A DNA stretch of 64,000 nt from Archangiaceae bacterium (GTDB lineage: Bacteria > Myxococcota > Myxococcia > Myxococcales > Myxococcaceae): positions 248,001-312,000 of the forward strand of contig JADJNS010000006.1 in assembly GCA_016714225.1 (NCBI GenBank), read 5' to 3'. The position numbers and the translations under genes are program-made. A model generated the notes under the pieces. The model was not told where the DNA came from. It did no database searches and saw only the letters and a list, made by a program, of their open reading frames with translations. Positions 27,519-35,707 of the stretch are shown here, piece by piece. Positions within the stretch are counted from its first letter, which is position 1; each line of letters starts with the position of its first letter.

Positions 27519-27573
27519 GCGGGCTCCTTGGGGCGTGGAATGGGTTCGGGCGACTGCTGGTCGAGTGACTGAT

Positions 27574-27600
27574 TATACGACGCTAGCGTCGTGGCGTATA
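27574..27600. promoter_or_regulatory. Palindromic operator candidate for the XRE regulator
   Basis: A perfect 16-base palindrome ACGACGCTAGCGTCGT spans 27577-27592, and outer TATACG/CGTATA arms (27574-27579 and 27595-27600) surround it. It lies 38 bases upstream of the chosen XRE start and between two divergent genes, which is where an autoregulatory operator would be. Confidence 0.65.
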
Positions 27601-27629
27601 CGTCGGGTGCGCCGGATACCGCCGTCGCG

Positions 27630-27911
27630 ATGGCGAAGCGCAAGAAAGTCCGACGAAGGCGAGCGGACCGGCTGCCCCTCTACGAGGAGCCGACCTATCG
27701 CGAGCTTCAGCGGCGCCTTGCCGGGAATGCGCGCCGCCTTCGGGCAGAGCGTGAGCTCAACCAGGAGGAGGCAGCCCACCAATGCGAGATGTCAACGCGC
27801 CTCTACCAGCGTGCGGAGACCGCAGGCGCCAACCTGACCCTCACAACCCTTGCGCGCATCTGTCACGGCTTTCATGTCGACGTGAGCGAGCTGTTCGCAA
27901 AGGCGCGATAG
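27630..27911 (+). CDS. XRE-family transcriptional regulator
   Basis: From the ATG at 27630 the protein is 93 residues with a basic N-terminus and a Cro/CI-type helix-turn-helix: RELQRRLAGNARRLRAERELNQEEAAHQCEMSTRLYQRAETAGANLTLTTLARICHGFHVDVSELF, written here in family order and spanning residues 25-90. I preferred this ATG over an upstream GTG because the GTG overlaps the palindrome. It probably represses its own promoter through that palindrome. Confidence 0.75.
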   Translation: MAKRKKVRRRRADRLPLYEEPTYRELQRRLAGNARRLRAERELNQEEAAHQCEMSTRLYQRAETAGANLTLTTLARICHGFHVDVSELFAKAR

Positions 27912-28024
27912 GCTGTGGGGGCTCTACCGGCTCAGCGGCCCTGACCTCGAGCCGCAATTTGAGCAGGACTGCTTCGTGAACTCACGATCGCGGCGACCAG
28001 CAGCTTGTCGTTGTCGCAGCATCG

Positions 28025-28250
28025 TTGGCGAATGCGAGGTCCATCGCCCGACTTGATGCGGCGCTCACGCGTCCTCGACGGCGTGTTCTTCGCCTCCGCC
28101 ATCAACGGGAGCTTGATGCAGGGCAGCTCGCCGAACGCGCCGAGCTGGATGCCAAAGTGCGTGATCGACCATGGCGACGCTGGTGGCATCGGCGAAGCGG
28201 CACGATATTGGGTTGTCGGATTTGTTCGCGCTGCCTGACCGCTTGCGCGC
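28025..28250 (+). pseudogene. Decayed XRE-family regulator
   Basis: Parts of a second Cro/CI-type helix-turn-helix can be read across frames: RLRHQRELDAGQLAERAELDAK in one frame, KVIDHG in the next, and AKRHDIGLSDLFALP in a third. No single frame covers the domain, so at least two indels are needed. It lies 113 bases after the intact XRE gene and is probably a diverged relative of it. Confidence 0.5.
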
Positions 28251-28267
28251 TGCTGTTGCGTTGACCA

Positions 28268-28642
28268 CTAGGGCCAGGCGAAGGCCAGCACGTGCCCATC
28301 GGGATCGAGCGAGTAGGCGACGAAGTCTCCCCAGTCGCGCAAGAGCGGAGGGCTGAGCTCGATGGCGCCCGCCGCGAGCGCGCGATCGTGAAAGGCCGCT
28401 GCCCCCGGGACCTTGAGGTACAGCTCCGCGCGCGGAACTCCACGGGCGGAAGCGGGGGCCGGTAGCGCGGCTCCGAGCAGGCGCTTGATGCCGGCCTCCG
28501 GCATGAGCCCGAGGATGCTGCCGCGCTCGAGCTGGAACTCGGTCATGCCCAGCACGTCGAGCCTGGGCTTGCGCGCGAGGACCGCCGCGTAGAACGCCGT
28601 GCTGCGCGCCTGGTCGGCGACGTAGAGGATGAGGTGAACCAT
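28268..28642 (-). CDS. VOC/glyoxalase-family protein
   Basis: The 124-residue protein has the beta-alpha-beta-beta-beta repeat of the vicinal-oxygen-chelate fold: VHLILYVADQARSTAFYAAVLARKP at the start, LERGSILGLMPE in the middle, and DFVAYSLDPDGHVLAFAW at the end. Members include glyoxalases, dioxygenases and resistance proteins; the substrate cannot be told here. It marks the point where host-type genes begin after the defence island. Confidence 0.8.
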   Translation of the reverse strand: MVHLILYVADQARSTAFYAAVLARKPRLDVLGMTEFQLERGSILGLMPEAGIKRLLGAALPAPASARGVPRAELYLKVPGAAAFHDRALAAGAIELSPPLLRDWGDFVAYSLDPDGHVLAFAWP

Positions 28643-28673
28643 CGGCGCCCATCTGAAAACGCGCTGCCGCCTT

Positions 28674-28796
28674 TCAGGGCGTCCAGCTCATCAGCGCGAC
28701 GGTTGCGATCAGAAAGGCAACCGTCCCCGCGACGACGATGGCGAAGAGCTTCGTGGTGAGCTTCTCAGGGGCGGAGCCCCGCGTCTCGGTGGCCAT
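28674..28796 (-). CDS. Small single-pass membrane protein
   Basis: This 40-residue ORF (ATG at 28796) has a short polar start (ATETRGSAPEKLTTK) and one membrane segment (FAIVVAGTVAFLIATVALM). Similar tiny membrane proteins accompany respiratory complexes, and another is found in the haem-copper operon at 38746. The function is unknown. Confidence 0.5.
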   Translation of the reverse strand: MATETRGSAPEKLTTKLFAIVVAGTVAFLIATVALMSWTP

Positions 28797-28871
28797 GGCG
28801 ACCGCCGGGGTGCAACCGTGGGGCCGGTCTGAGACCTTGCCCGTGCACGTGGCAAAGCGCAGAAGCTGCGC

Positions 28872-29300
28872 CTATTGGAGATTGTCCCGGTAGGTCTTGC
28901 GCGTCAGGAAGCCGGTTGCGACGCCCTCGCCGTCGACCACGACGACTGCGGTGACGCTCGGGTCTGCGAACGCTGCGCCCAGCGCCTCACGGGGGAGATC
29001 GTGTCGCACGGTCACGACATGCATGGGCGTGGCCACCGGAGCATCGCCTGCGTCCGGAAGAACGCCGCGAGGTGGCCCCTCTGTTGCGCAGAGGACGAAC
29101 GGAAGCCGCTGCTTTTTGAGGCGCACCACGGTGCCGAGCGCGCAGCCCTCGCACTCCTTGAAGGGCACCGGGCGGCTCTGCCGCGGGCAGTCGACATTCT
29201 GCGTGCCCTCCGTCTCACGAACCGGCAGCAGCTCGTGATTCTCACCCCCGAGTTCTCGCTTCCGCACGGTTTCCTCCGGTCTTGAACCTCGGGGACGCAT
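28872..29300 (-). CDS. CBS-domain-like protein with cysteine cluster
   Basis: The 142-residue frame ends with HVVTVRHDLPREALGAAFADPSVTAVVVVDGEGVATGFLTRKTY in sequence order, a single CBS-type motif that usually binds adenine nucleotides. Upstream there are cysteines in DCPRQS and KECEGCALG, which could bind a metal. CBS domains normally occur in pairs, so the second may be degenerate. The start is not certain; the first 30 residues look weakly coding. Confidence 0.5.
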   Translation of the reverse strand: MRPRGSRPEETVRKRELGGENHELLPVRETEGTQNVDCPRQSRPVPFKECEGCALGTVVRLKKQRLPFVLCATEGPPRGVLPDAGDAPVATPMHVVTVRHDLPREALGAAFADPSVTAVVVVDGEGVATGFLTRKTYRDNLQ

Positions 29301-29455
29301 GCATTCACCAGACCCGCCAGCCTCGGTCGACCGGGCGCAAAGTCTGCGCCTGTCAGGCGCCGGAACGGTCGCTGTCGCTTCCGGCGCCCCGGCGTCGCCG
29401 CTCGAAATCTGCCGGCCGCTCGGGGCGTTGGCGTGAATCTGGCTTCGGCGCGGAG

Positions 29456-29839
29456 ATGGAGTCGTTCTCGTCGGCCAGCTTCCTGCGGCGCGTGGCCGAG
29501 CGGGCAGGTCTCAGCGCCGCCGTCGGAGGCGACCTCACCGAGGCGACCCTTCGGGGACTGGGGGAGCAGCTCCCCGCGGAGCACTCGGCCGCGCTAGCGG
29601 GCGAGCTGCCGCCGACTCTCGGGGTCTGGCTCAGCGCCACTGACCCGGGGAGCGCGAGGGGACTCGGCGCGCTGCTCGAGCGGCTCGCGCAAGGCGACGG
29701 CCGGGGACTCTCCTTCTGCGCGCAGCACGCCGCGGTCGTGCTGCAGGTGCTTGCCGAGGTGCTCCGGCCAGCCGCGGTCCGCGCGCTCGCCCAGGCGCTG
29801 CCGGACGACATCGCCGCTCTTCTTCGACCTTCCGACTGA
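29456..29839 (+). CDS. DUF2267 protein
   Basis: From the ATG at 29456 the protein has 127 residues with the helical DUF2267 layout: SFLRRVAERAGLS, EATLRGLGEQLP, LLERLAQGDG and LAQALPDDIAALL (VLRAL..ALP..LP pattern). The molecular role of the family is unknown; members are common near stress and electron-transfer genes. The open frame upstream of this ATG looks non-coding. Confidence 0.65.
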   Translation: MESFSSASFLRRVAERAGLSAAVGGDLTEATLRGLGEQLPAEHSAALAGELPPTLGVWLSATDPGSARGLGALLERLAQGDGRGLSFCAQHAAVVLQVLAEVLRPAAVRALAQALPDDIAALLRPSD

Positions 29840-29974
29840 GTCGAGAGAGAGGGTCGGCGCTATTTCCGCGCTCGGTCGATGCACCTCGTGCGTGCCGATC
29901 GAGATCGTCGAGAGCACCCGGCCGAGCACTGGCCCTGGACGGCGGTGACCGCGTCTTCGTTGCGTGCAGATCGG

Positions 29975-30477
29975 CTACTTCTCGTTGCTCTTCAGGAACG
30001 AGAGGAGCAGCGGGAGCTCCTTCTGGGCATCGACGTTCTGGTTCGGCATCGGGACCATGTGCTCGGCGAGCAGCTTCTTCGCCGTATCATCCTCTTTCAC
30101 CATCACGTCGGGCCGCAGGATCATCTTGGCCAACCACTCCGGGTCTCGTCGCGCGGTGACTCCCTTGAGGTCGGGCCCGACGAGCTTGCCGCCTCCGATC
30201 TTGTGGCAGCCGACGCAGCCCTTCGCCGAGAACAGGTCTCTGCCCTGTGCGATGGCAGCGGCATCGGTGCTGATGTCGAGCTTCGGCACCTCTACCGACG
30301 CTCCGGAAGCAGGCTTGGGTGTATCGCGCACCGGCCCGGCGGGATCGGGTGCCGCCACGGCCACAGCCGTGGAGCCGTGCCGAAGTCGATGTCCTCGGGC
30401 AGGGGCTTGATGGGCTTTTCGAAGCAGGCGGTGAACACCGCTGCGGTGCCGGCGATCACGAGACGATTGACGCTCAT
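29975..30477 (-). pseudogene. c-type cytochrome lipoprotein, one frameshift
   Basis: The first frame starts at an ATG at 30477 with a lipoprotein signal (LVIAGTAAVFTAC) and runs through EDIDFGTAP. The other frame continues with PKPASGASVEVPKLD, then GRDLFSAKGCVGCHKIGGGKLVGPDL (haem motif CVGCH) and MVPMPNQNV (axial Met) to a stop at 29975. A shift near 30365-30378 joins them. It would be a membrane-anchored mono-haem cytochrome. It is divergent from the membrane protein gene at 30618. Confidence 0.7.
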
Positions 30478-30617
30478 GGGCGCTGCGATGCGACCCACGT
30501 GCCACCCCGGCCATGAGGGAGGGTGTCGGGCGCCGCGCAGAAGCTGCGTACCGGCACGCGCTCCCGACGCAACCTCTGCGCGAGGGCGAATGCCCCGTCG
30601 AGGAGGCTGCGTTGGCG

Positions 30618-31325
30618 GTGGGCTTGCAGACGTTCTGCCCATTGAAGCTGCACGTCGATCGGTTCTACGAATTCCTCTCGAAGCCGCTCTTCCCGGCCGC
30701 GAGGGTGGTGCTGGCCGCGCTGGTGGTTCCGCTGGGGTTCGCTCTGGCGCAGCCGCTGTGGCGGATCTCGATGGAGGCTCCGCAGTACCCGGGCGGGCTG
30801 ACGCTCGACATCTATGCGACGCACCTCGAGGGCGGGAACGAAGGCCAGCACCTCCAGGAGATCAACACGCTCAACCACTATATCGGCATGCGGAAGCTCG
30901 ACCGGCAGGCGATGAAGGACCTCGATTGGATCCCATTCGCGCTCGGAGCACTCCTCATCGTCACGCTGCGCGTCGCCGCCATCGGCAACGTCCGGGCTCT
31001 CGTCGACCTCGTGGTGATGGCGGGGTACGTCAGCGCGTTCGCGTTTGGGCGGTTCATCTACATGTTGTGGAGCTTCGGGCACGAGCTGTCTCCCGATGCT
31101 CCGGTGAAGGTGAAGCCGTTCATGCCCGTGGTGATCGGCAGCAAGCAGATCGCGAACTTCATGACGCACAGCTGGCCCCAAGCGGGCAGCGCGCTGCTGG
31201 GCATCTTCATGCTGGGCCTCGTCGCGGTGCTGCTCTGGCATCTCATCGCCGGGCGGCGGGCGGCGGTTCGCGCCGCGCGAGCTGCTCAGGCTCCGGTACT
31301 CGAGCCGGCCCGGAGCCGTGCGTGA
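30618..31325 (+). CDS. Membrane protein linked to cytochrome genes
   Basis: The 235-residue form from a GTG at 30618 (a TTG at 30642 is also possible) has about four membrane segments and the distinctive periplasmic stretch SMEAPQYPGGLTLDIYATHLEG, then NTLNHYIGMRKL. Proteins with this motif occur beside cytochrome oxidase, NosL-type and c-cytochrome genes and may handle copper or haem, but I know no proven function. It is followed directly, with a possible overlap, by the tryptophanase gene. Confidence 0.55.
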   Translation: MGLQTFCPLKLHVDRFYEFLSKPLFPAARVVLAALVVPLGFALAQPLWRISMEAPQYPGGLTLDIYATHLEGGNEGQHLQEINTLNHYIGMRKLDRQAMKDLDWIPFALGALLIVTLRVAAIGNVRALVDLVVMAGYVSAFAFGRFIYMLWSFGHELSPDAPVKVKPFMPVVIGSKQIANFMTHSWPQAGSALLGIFMLGLVAVLLWHLIAGRRAAVRAARAAQAPVLEPARSRA

Positions 31326-31356
31326 GCCGTCGCGGTTCACCGACGGCCTGAGCCCC

Positions 31357-32736
31357 ATGCGCGGCTTCCGGACGATCATCGAGCCATTTCGCATCAAGTC
31401 CGTCGAGCCGTTGCGCCTCAGCACCCGCGAAGAGCGCGAGGCCCACCTCGCCGCCGCCGGTTTCAACCTCTTCCGGCTGCGGTCGCAAGACGTGCTCATC
31501 GACCTCCTCACCGACTCGGGCACCGGTGCGATGTCGGCCGAGCAGTGGGCGGCGCTGCAGCGTGGCGACGAGTCGTATGCCGGGTCGCCGTCGTACTTCC
31601 GCTTCGAGAGCGCGGTCCGCGAGCTGTTCCCCTACCGGCACGTCATCCCCACGCACCAGGGCCGGGCGGCCGAGAAGATCCTGTTCTCTGTGGCAGGGGG
31701 GCCCGGTCGTGTGGTGCCGAGCAACACCCTGTTCGACACCACGCGCGCCAACGTGGAGGCGAGCGGCGCGACGGGGGTCGACCTGCTCTACGCCGAGGGG
31801 CGCACGCCGTCGCTGCGGCACCCCTTCAAGGGGAACCTCGACGTCGGCGCGCTCGAGCGGCTGATCTGGGAAGTGGGGCGCGCCAGGGTACCGCTCGTGC
31901 TCGTGACCGTGACGAACAACTCCGGTGGCGGTCAGCCCGTGAGCCTCGACAACCTGCGCGCGATCCGCGCCGTGTGCAGCCGCCACGGGGTTCCGCTCTT
32001 CCTCGATGCCTGCCGCTTCGCGGAGAACGCGTGGTTCATTCGCGAGCGCGAGGCGGGACAGCAGTCGCGGACGGTGACCGAGATCGTGCGCGAGATGTCG
32101 AGCCTGGCCGACGGCATGACCATGTCGGCGAAGAAGGACGGGCTCGCGAACATCGGCGGCTGGCTCGCCCTGAACGACGATGCCTGGGCCGAGCGCTGCC
32201 GGAGCCTGCTCATCCTCACCGAGGGCTTCCCGACGTACGGCGGGCTGGCGGGACGCGATCTCGACGCCATCGCGGTCGGGCTTCACGAGGTCGTTCAGCA
32301 CGACTACCTGCGCTACCGCGCGCGCTCGGTGGAGTACCTCAGCGAGGCGCTCGAGAAGCGGGGCGTGCCGCTGGTCGTGCCGGCTGGGGGGCACGCGGTC
32401 TATCTCGACGCCGCCGCGCTCCTGCCGCACGTGCCCGCGCTGCAGTACCCGGGGCAGGCGCTCAGCATCGCGCTCTACCGCGAGGGCGGGGTGCGGAGCT
32501 GTGAGATCGGCTCGGTGATGTTCGGCCTGCACCCCGATGGCTCGGAGCGCCCCGCGGCGATGGAGTTGGTGCGCCTCGCGGTGCCCCGTCGCACGTACAC
32601 GCAGAGCCACGTCGACTACGTGATCGAGGTCGTCGAGCGTGTGGCGTCGCGTGCGCCCGACCTCAAGGGGCTGCGCATCACCGGGGGGCCCCGGGCGCTC
32701 CGGCACTTCACCGCGACCTTCGAAGAGGTGGGCTGA
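31357..32736 (+). CDS. tnaA: Tryptophanase / beta-eliminating lyase
   Basis: This PLP enzyme of 459 residues splits an aromatic amino acid (tryptophan to indole, pyruvate and ammonia, or tyrosine to phenol). The family landmarks are clear: TIIEPFRIKSVEPL at the start, YAGSPSYFRFE, PTHQGRAAEKIL, NNSGGGQPVS, LDACRFAENAWFI, and the PLP lysine in MSAKKDGLANIGG. Tryptophanase and tyrosine phenol-lyase cannot be separated safely by eye; the start and HQGR context favour tryptophanase. I chose the ATG at 31357; an upstream GTG at 31318 would overlap the previous gene. Confidence 0.85.
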   Translation: MRGFRTIIEPFRIKSVEPLRLSTREEREAHLAAAGFNLFRLRSQDVLIDLLTDSGTGAMSAEQWAALQRGDESYAGSPSYFRFESAVRELFPYRHVIPTHQGRAAEKILFSVAGGPGRVVPSNTLFDTTRANVEASGATGVDLLYAEGRTPSLRHPFKGNLDVGALERLIWEVGRARVPLVLVTVTNNSGGGQPVSLDNLRAIRAVCSRHGVPLFLDACRFAENAWFIREREAGQQSRTVTEIVREMSSLADGMTMSAKKDGLANIGGWLALNDDAWAERCRSLLILTEGFPTYGGLAGRDLDAIAVGLHEVVQHDYLRYRARSVEYLSEALEKRGVPLVVPAGGHAVYLDAAALLPHVPALQYPGQALSIALYREGGVRSCEIGSVMFGLHPDGSERPAAMELVRLAVPRRTYTQSHVDYVIEVVERVASRAPDLKGLRITGGPRALRHFTATFEEVG

Positions 32737-33355
32737 CGAGCTCGGTCAGCCCCCGCAGGTCCCGGATCTGGAACCCGGTCACGCTGTCGACGAGGCCGCG
32801 CTCGGCGAGGCGGTGGAGCACCCGCCACAGCGCCTGCGGCGTCAGCCCGGTCACGGCCGCTGCACGCGCCTTCGAGAGGGCAGCGTCGCGCCCGCGCTCC
32901 GCGTGGGGAGCCAACGCGAGAAGAAGGCGGGCCACACGCACCTCGGGAGGACCCGCGCGGAGGTTGGCCTCACCGTCGCGCTCGATGAGCGCTCTGCTCG
33001 CGAGCTCGAACAGCCGCCTGGCGCCGGAAGGCGGGCCCAGCCACGCCTCGACGCGCTCGAGCGGAGCCGCGCAGAGGCGGACGTCGGTCATCGCGCGCAC
33101 CTCGACCGGGGAGGGGAGCTTCTCGAGCGCCTCGAGGCCGAGCAGGGTCCGCGGCCCGCGCAGCACCGAGCGGTCGGCCCCGACGCGCGTGACCTCGACG
33201 ATTCCGGTGCACACGAACGAGACCGCCCCCGCGATCTGGCCTGCCGCGGAGATGGAGGAGCCGGCGGCGACCTCCTCGGGCTCGAAGACGCAGCGCCCGT
33301 TCGCCAGAAGCTCGCAGTCGGCGCACCCGTGTACGCGGCGGGGGAAGGGGCTCAC
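32708..33355 (-). CDS. Crp/Fnr-family transcriptional regulator
   Basis: The 215-residue protein has an N-terminal cysteine group (HGCADCELLANGRC), a cyclic-nucleotide-binding-type beta barrel and a C-terminal winged helix (ARAAAVTGLTPQALWRVLHRLAERGLV). The cysteines suggest an FNR-like iron-sulfur or redox sensor. The recognition helix has Q where FNR has E and lacks the S-R pair that reads TTGAT, so it may not be the protein that binds the FNR-like boxes of this window. Its end overlaps the end of tnaA by 29 bases. It follows the beta-propeller cytochrome gene with 29 bases between. Confidence 0.8.
   Translation of the reverse strand: MSPFPRRVHGCADCELLANGRCVFEPEEVAAGSSISAAGQIAGAVSFVCTGIVEVTRVGADRSVLRGPRTLLGLEALEKLPSPVEVRAMTDVRLCAAPLERVEAWLGPPSGARRLFELASRALIERDGEANLRAGPPEVRVARLLLALAPHAERGRDAALSKARAAAVTGLTPQALWRVLHRLAERGLVDSVTGFQIRDLRGLTELVSPPLRRSR
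32730..32752. terminator. Hairpin between tnaA and the Crp/Fnr gene
   Basis: GGGCTGAC (32730-32737) and GTCAGCCC (32745-32752) form a perfect eight-base stem with a seven-base loop that includes the tnaA stop codon. It sits between convergent genes and may act as a terminator in both directions, though no T-tract is visible. Confidence 0.45.
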
Positions 33356-33384
33356 GGGCTAAAGTGCCGGTCGGCGGCGGCGGC

Positions 33385-35192
33385 TCATCGGTTGAGGAGC
33401 CACGCCTGCACGGCCGCGCCCTCGGCGGCGGACAAACGCGGAGCGCCGGGGTGGCGAATCGCGTCGCGCAGGGTCCGAGCCGAGCCGTCGTGCAGCCACG
33501 GGCCCGTGCCGGCCACGCCGGCGAGCGACGGCGTGTCGATGAGCGCCGAGCCGGAGAGGTGCGTGAGGCCGTCGGTGAGCTGGGTGCCCGCATGGCAGCT
33601 GCTGCACTGCGCGGCGAACAGCTGCTCGCCCTCCGACGCCTCGACCGCGACGACGGGCCGCTGGCTCGCCGGCGGGCGCAGGGTCTTCAGGTAGGCCGTG
33701 ACGTCCTCCAGCTCCCAGCGGTCGAGGCCGTCGCCGCCCATCTGGCCGACCATGTGCGTGGTGAACGCGGGCAGGTCGGCGAGGCTGCCGCTCCAGGCGT
33801 AGGGCGCCGTGCGGTCGAGGTTCCACAGCGCCGGCGTGTTCAGGCCCTCGCCCTCGGGCAGAGAGCTGGAGCCGCGGTTCAGCTGCCACTGCAGGCCGTC
33901 GGTGCGCCCGTCGGGGTGGCAGCTCGAGCACGACAGGCCGCCGAGCTCGGGCCGGGTCACGCGCGGGTCGACCGCCGAGTAGAAGATGCGGCGGCCGTTC
34001 TCGACGTCGGCGGGCAACTCGCTCGCCGCGAAGGTGCTCTCGCGGGTGACGGTGAGGCCCATGCTCTTCAGCTCGACCTGGCTGACCGAGTAGTCGAGCG
34101 CGTTGTGCACCCACGCGCGGCGGTTGTCGCCGGCGAGCGCGATGCCGGTGGGGCGGGCCCCGACGCGCACCACGCCGTAGATCCCGCGCTCCGGAGACTC
34201 GAACCGGTCGTCGTTGCGCCGCGTCGCGCTGAGCACCGCGACCGCGTTCGAGTTGTGATCGGCGACGAACAGCCACTCGCCGAAGGCGTCGAGCACGACC
34301 GAAGACGGCGCGTCCATGCCGGTGCCGCGGCCGTTGAAGTTGCACCGGTCGTCCGTGGAGGTGACGAGCACGGTTGCCGGGAAGTCTGCCGCTGCGGCCT
34401 CCTCGAAGAAGTCGGGCGGCGCCGGCTCCTGCAGCGTTTCGCCGCTGGCGAGATCGACGGTCGAGATCGCCGGCGCCACGGCGAACGCCAGAGACCCGGC
34501 CTGCGTGCGGCTCTGCACGTGCGCCACGTAGAGGCGGGACCCGTCGGGCGCCACCGCGATGTCGGCCGCCTGGGCGGGGGCTCGCTGAGCCAGCAGGGGC
34601 CTGGCGGCAGCCCCGGCGTTGGTCTGGGTGAGCCCGAAGGTGCGGAGGGGCGGCGCCCGCCGGGCGGCACCTCGCTCACCGTTGCGGCGAGGAAGTCGGT
34701 CACCCACAGCTGGTCATCGGCGCCGACCACGACGGCCCACGGGTTGCCGCCGACTTCGAGCTCGTCGAGTGGCTCGAGCGTTTCGGCGTCGAGCACGCTG
34801 ACCGTGCCGGACGAGGCGTTCGCGACGTAGAGGCGCTTGCCTTGCGCGTCGAGCGCGAGCCCCACCGGCTCGGCGCCCACCGCGCGCTCTCGCTGGGGTG
34901 CCCCGTCGCGCGAGATGCGGGTGACGCTGCCGGCGCCGCGGCTGGTGACGTACACGGCGCCGTCGGGGCCGACCGCGACCCGCTCGGGGCCCTTCGGCAC
35001 GCTCACGTGCTGAACGACCTGGAGGGTGGCGGCGTCGAGCACCGTCACGCGATCGTGATCGGCGTCCGCGATGTACAGCAGCGCGTCGTCGTTGCTCACG
35101 GCGATCGAGCCGGAGCTCTTGGGTACGGTGCGGGTCGGGGAGTTGCAGCCGAAGAGGACGATCGGCAGTACGAAAAAAGCGGCACGGCGCAT
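33385..35192 (-). pseudogene. Beta-propeller dihaem cytochrome, one frameshift
   Basis: From the ATG at 35192 there is a lipoprotein signal (FFVLPIVLFGC), then propeller repeats (LLYIADADHDRVTVLDAATLQ, RLYVANASSGTVSVLDAETLE). After about 34650 the sequence continues in another frame with RLYVAHVQSR and GEWLFVADHNSNAVAVLSA, then two haem sites CSSCH and a final LHDGSARTLRDAIRHP. A shift in a G/C-rich run near 34640-34670 joins the two; the repaired protein has about 600 residues. It resembles YVTN-propeller proteins fused to a MauG/cytochrome c peroxidase-like module. A ribosome site precedes the ATG. Confidence 0.75.
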
Positions 35193-35253
35193 GAGGAGCT
35201 CCTGGGGTTCGTTCGGCCGGGGAGGAGCTTGAGCGCCGCGAAACCGGCCAACC

Positions 35254-35267
35254 CTGATCTGGATCAA
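35254..35267. promoter_or_regulatory. FNR-like box A
   Basis: CTGATCTGGATCAA is a near-match to TTGAT-N4-ATCAA and lies between two divergent genes. Its centre is 42.5 bases before the rhodanese ATG at 35303, with a -10-like TACGCG in between, and 68 bases before the leftward cytochrome start, which has its own ribosome site. It could activate either or both. Confidence 0.65.
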
Positions 35268-35302
35268 GCGCCGCGCCCTTTCGAGGCGCTACGCGGTGGG
35301 AC

Positions 35303-35698
35303 ATGCGCGGTGCCGTGTCTTTCGTTGTGATGTCCCTGCTGGTGGCGCCGCACGTCGCCGCCGGGGCGCCGAAGGTCGATAGGATCATGCCCAAGGTGGC
35401 CGCCGCGCTCGTCGAGAAGGGCGCCGCGACGCTCGTGGACGTTCGCGAGGCGGAAGAGCTCAGCTCCGGCATGGCCCGGCCGGCGAAGTGGTTTTCCTTC
35501 TCGAAGACGATGAACGATCCCGCCGCCTTCAAGGACTTCCTGGCGAAGCTGCCCAGGGGCAAGGTCATCTTCTACTGCGTCGCCGGAGCGCGAGCGGGGA
35601 AGGTCGCCGAGCAGGCCGCGGCGCTCGGCTACGCGGTCGCGAGCATGGGGCTGTCGGAGTGGAGGGCCGCCGGCTTGCCGACTCGAGAGAAGCCGTGA
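35303..35698 (+). CDS. Exported rhodanese-like protein
   Basis: The 131-residue protein has a signal peptide (AVSFVVMSLLVAPHVAAGA) and one rhodanese domain: ATLVDVREAEEL near the start and the active-site loop FYCVAGARAGK with the catalytic Cys, followed by YAVASMGLSEWRAAGLP. It should act in the periplasm on sulfur or related groups. An FNR-like box lies 42.5 bases upstream. It converges with the cytochrome b operon, nine bases apart. Confidence 0.85.
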   Translation: MRGAVSFVVMSLLVAPHVAAGAPKVDRIMPKVAAALVEKGAATLVDVREAEELSSGMARPAKWFSFSKTMNDPAAFKDFLAKLPRGKVIFYCVAGARAGKVAEQAAALGYAVASMGLSEWRAAGLPTREKP

Positions 35699-35707
35699 CC
35701 TCGAGGC

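Noticed and set aside
33364..34830. A 488-residue plus-strand frame over the propeller cytochrome
   Set aside because: It is antisense to the cytochrome gene, whose haem motifs and propeller repeats are clear; the plus frame has no domain.
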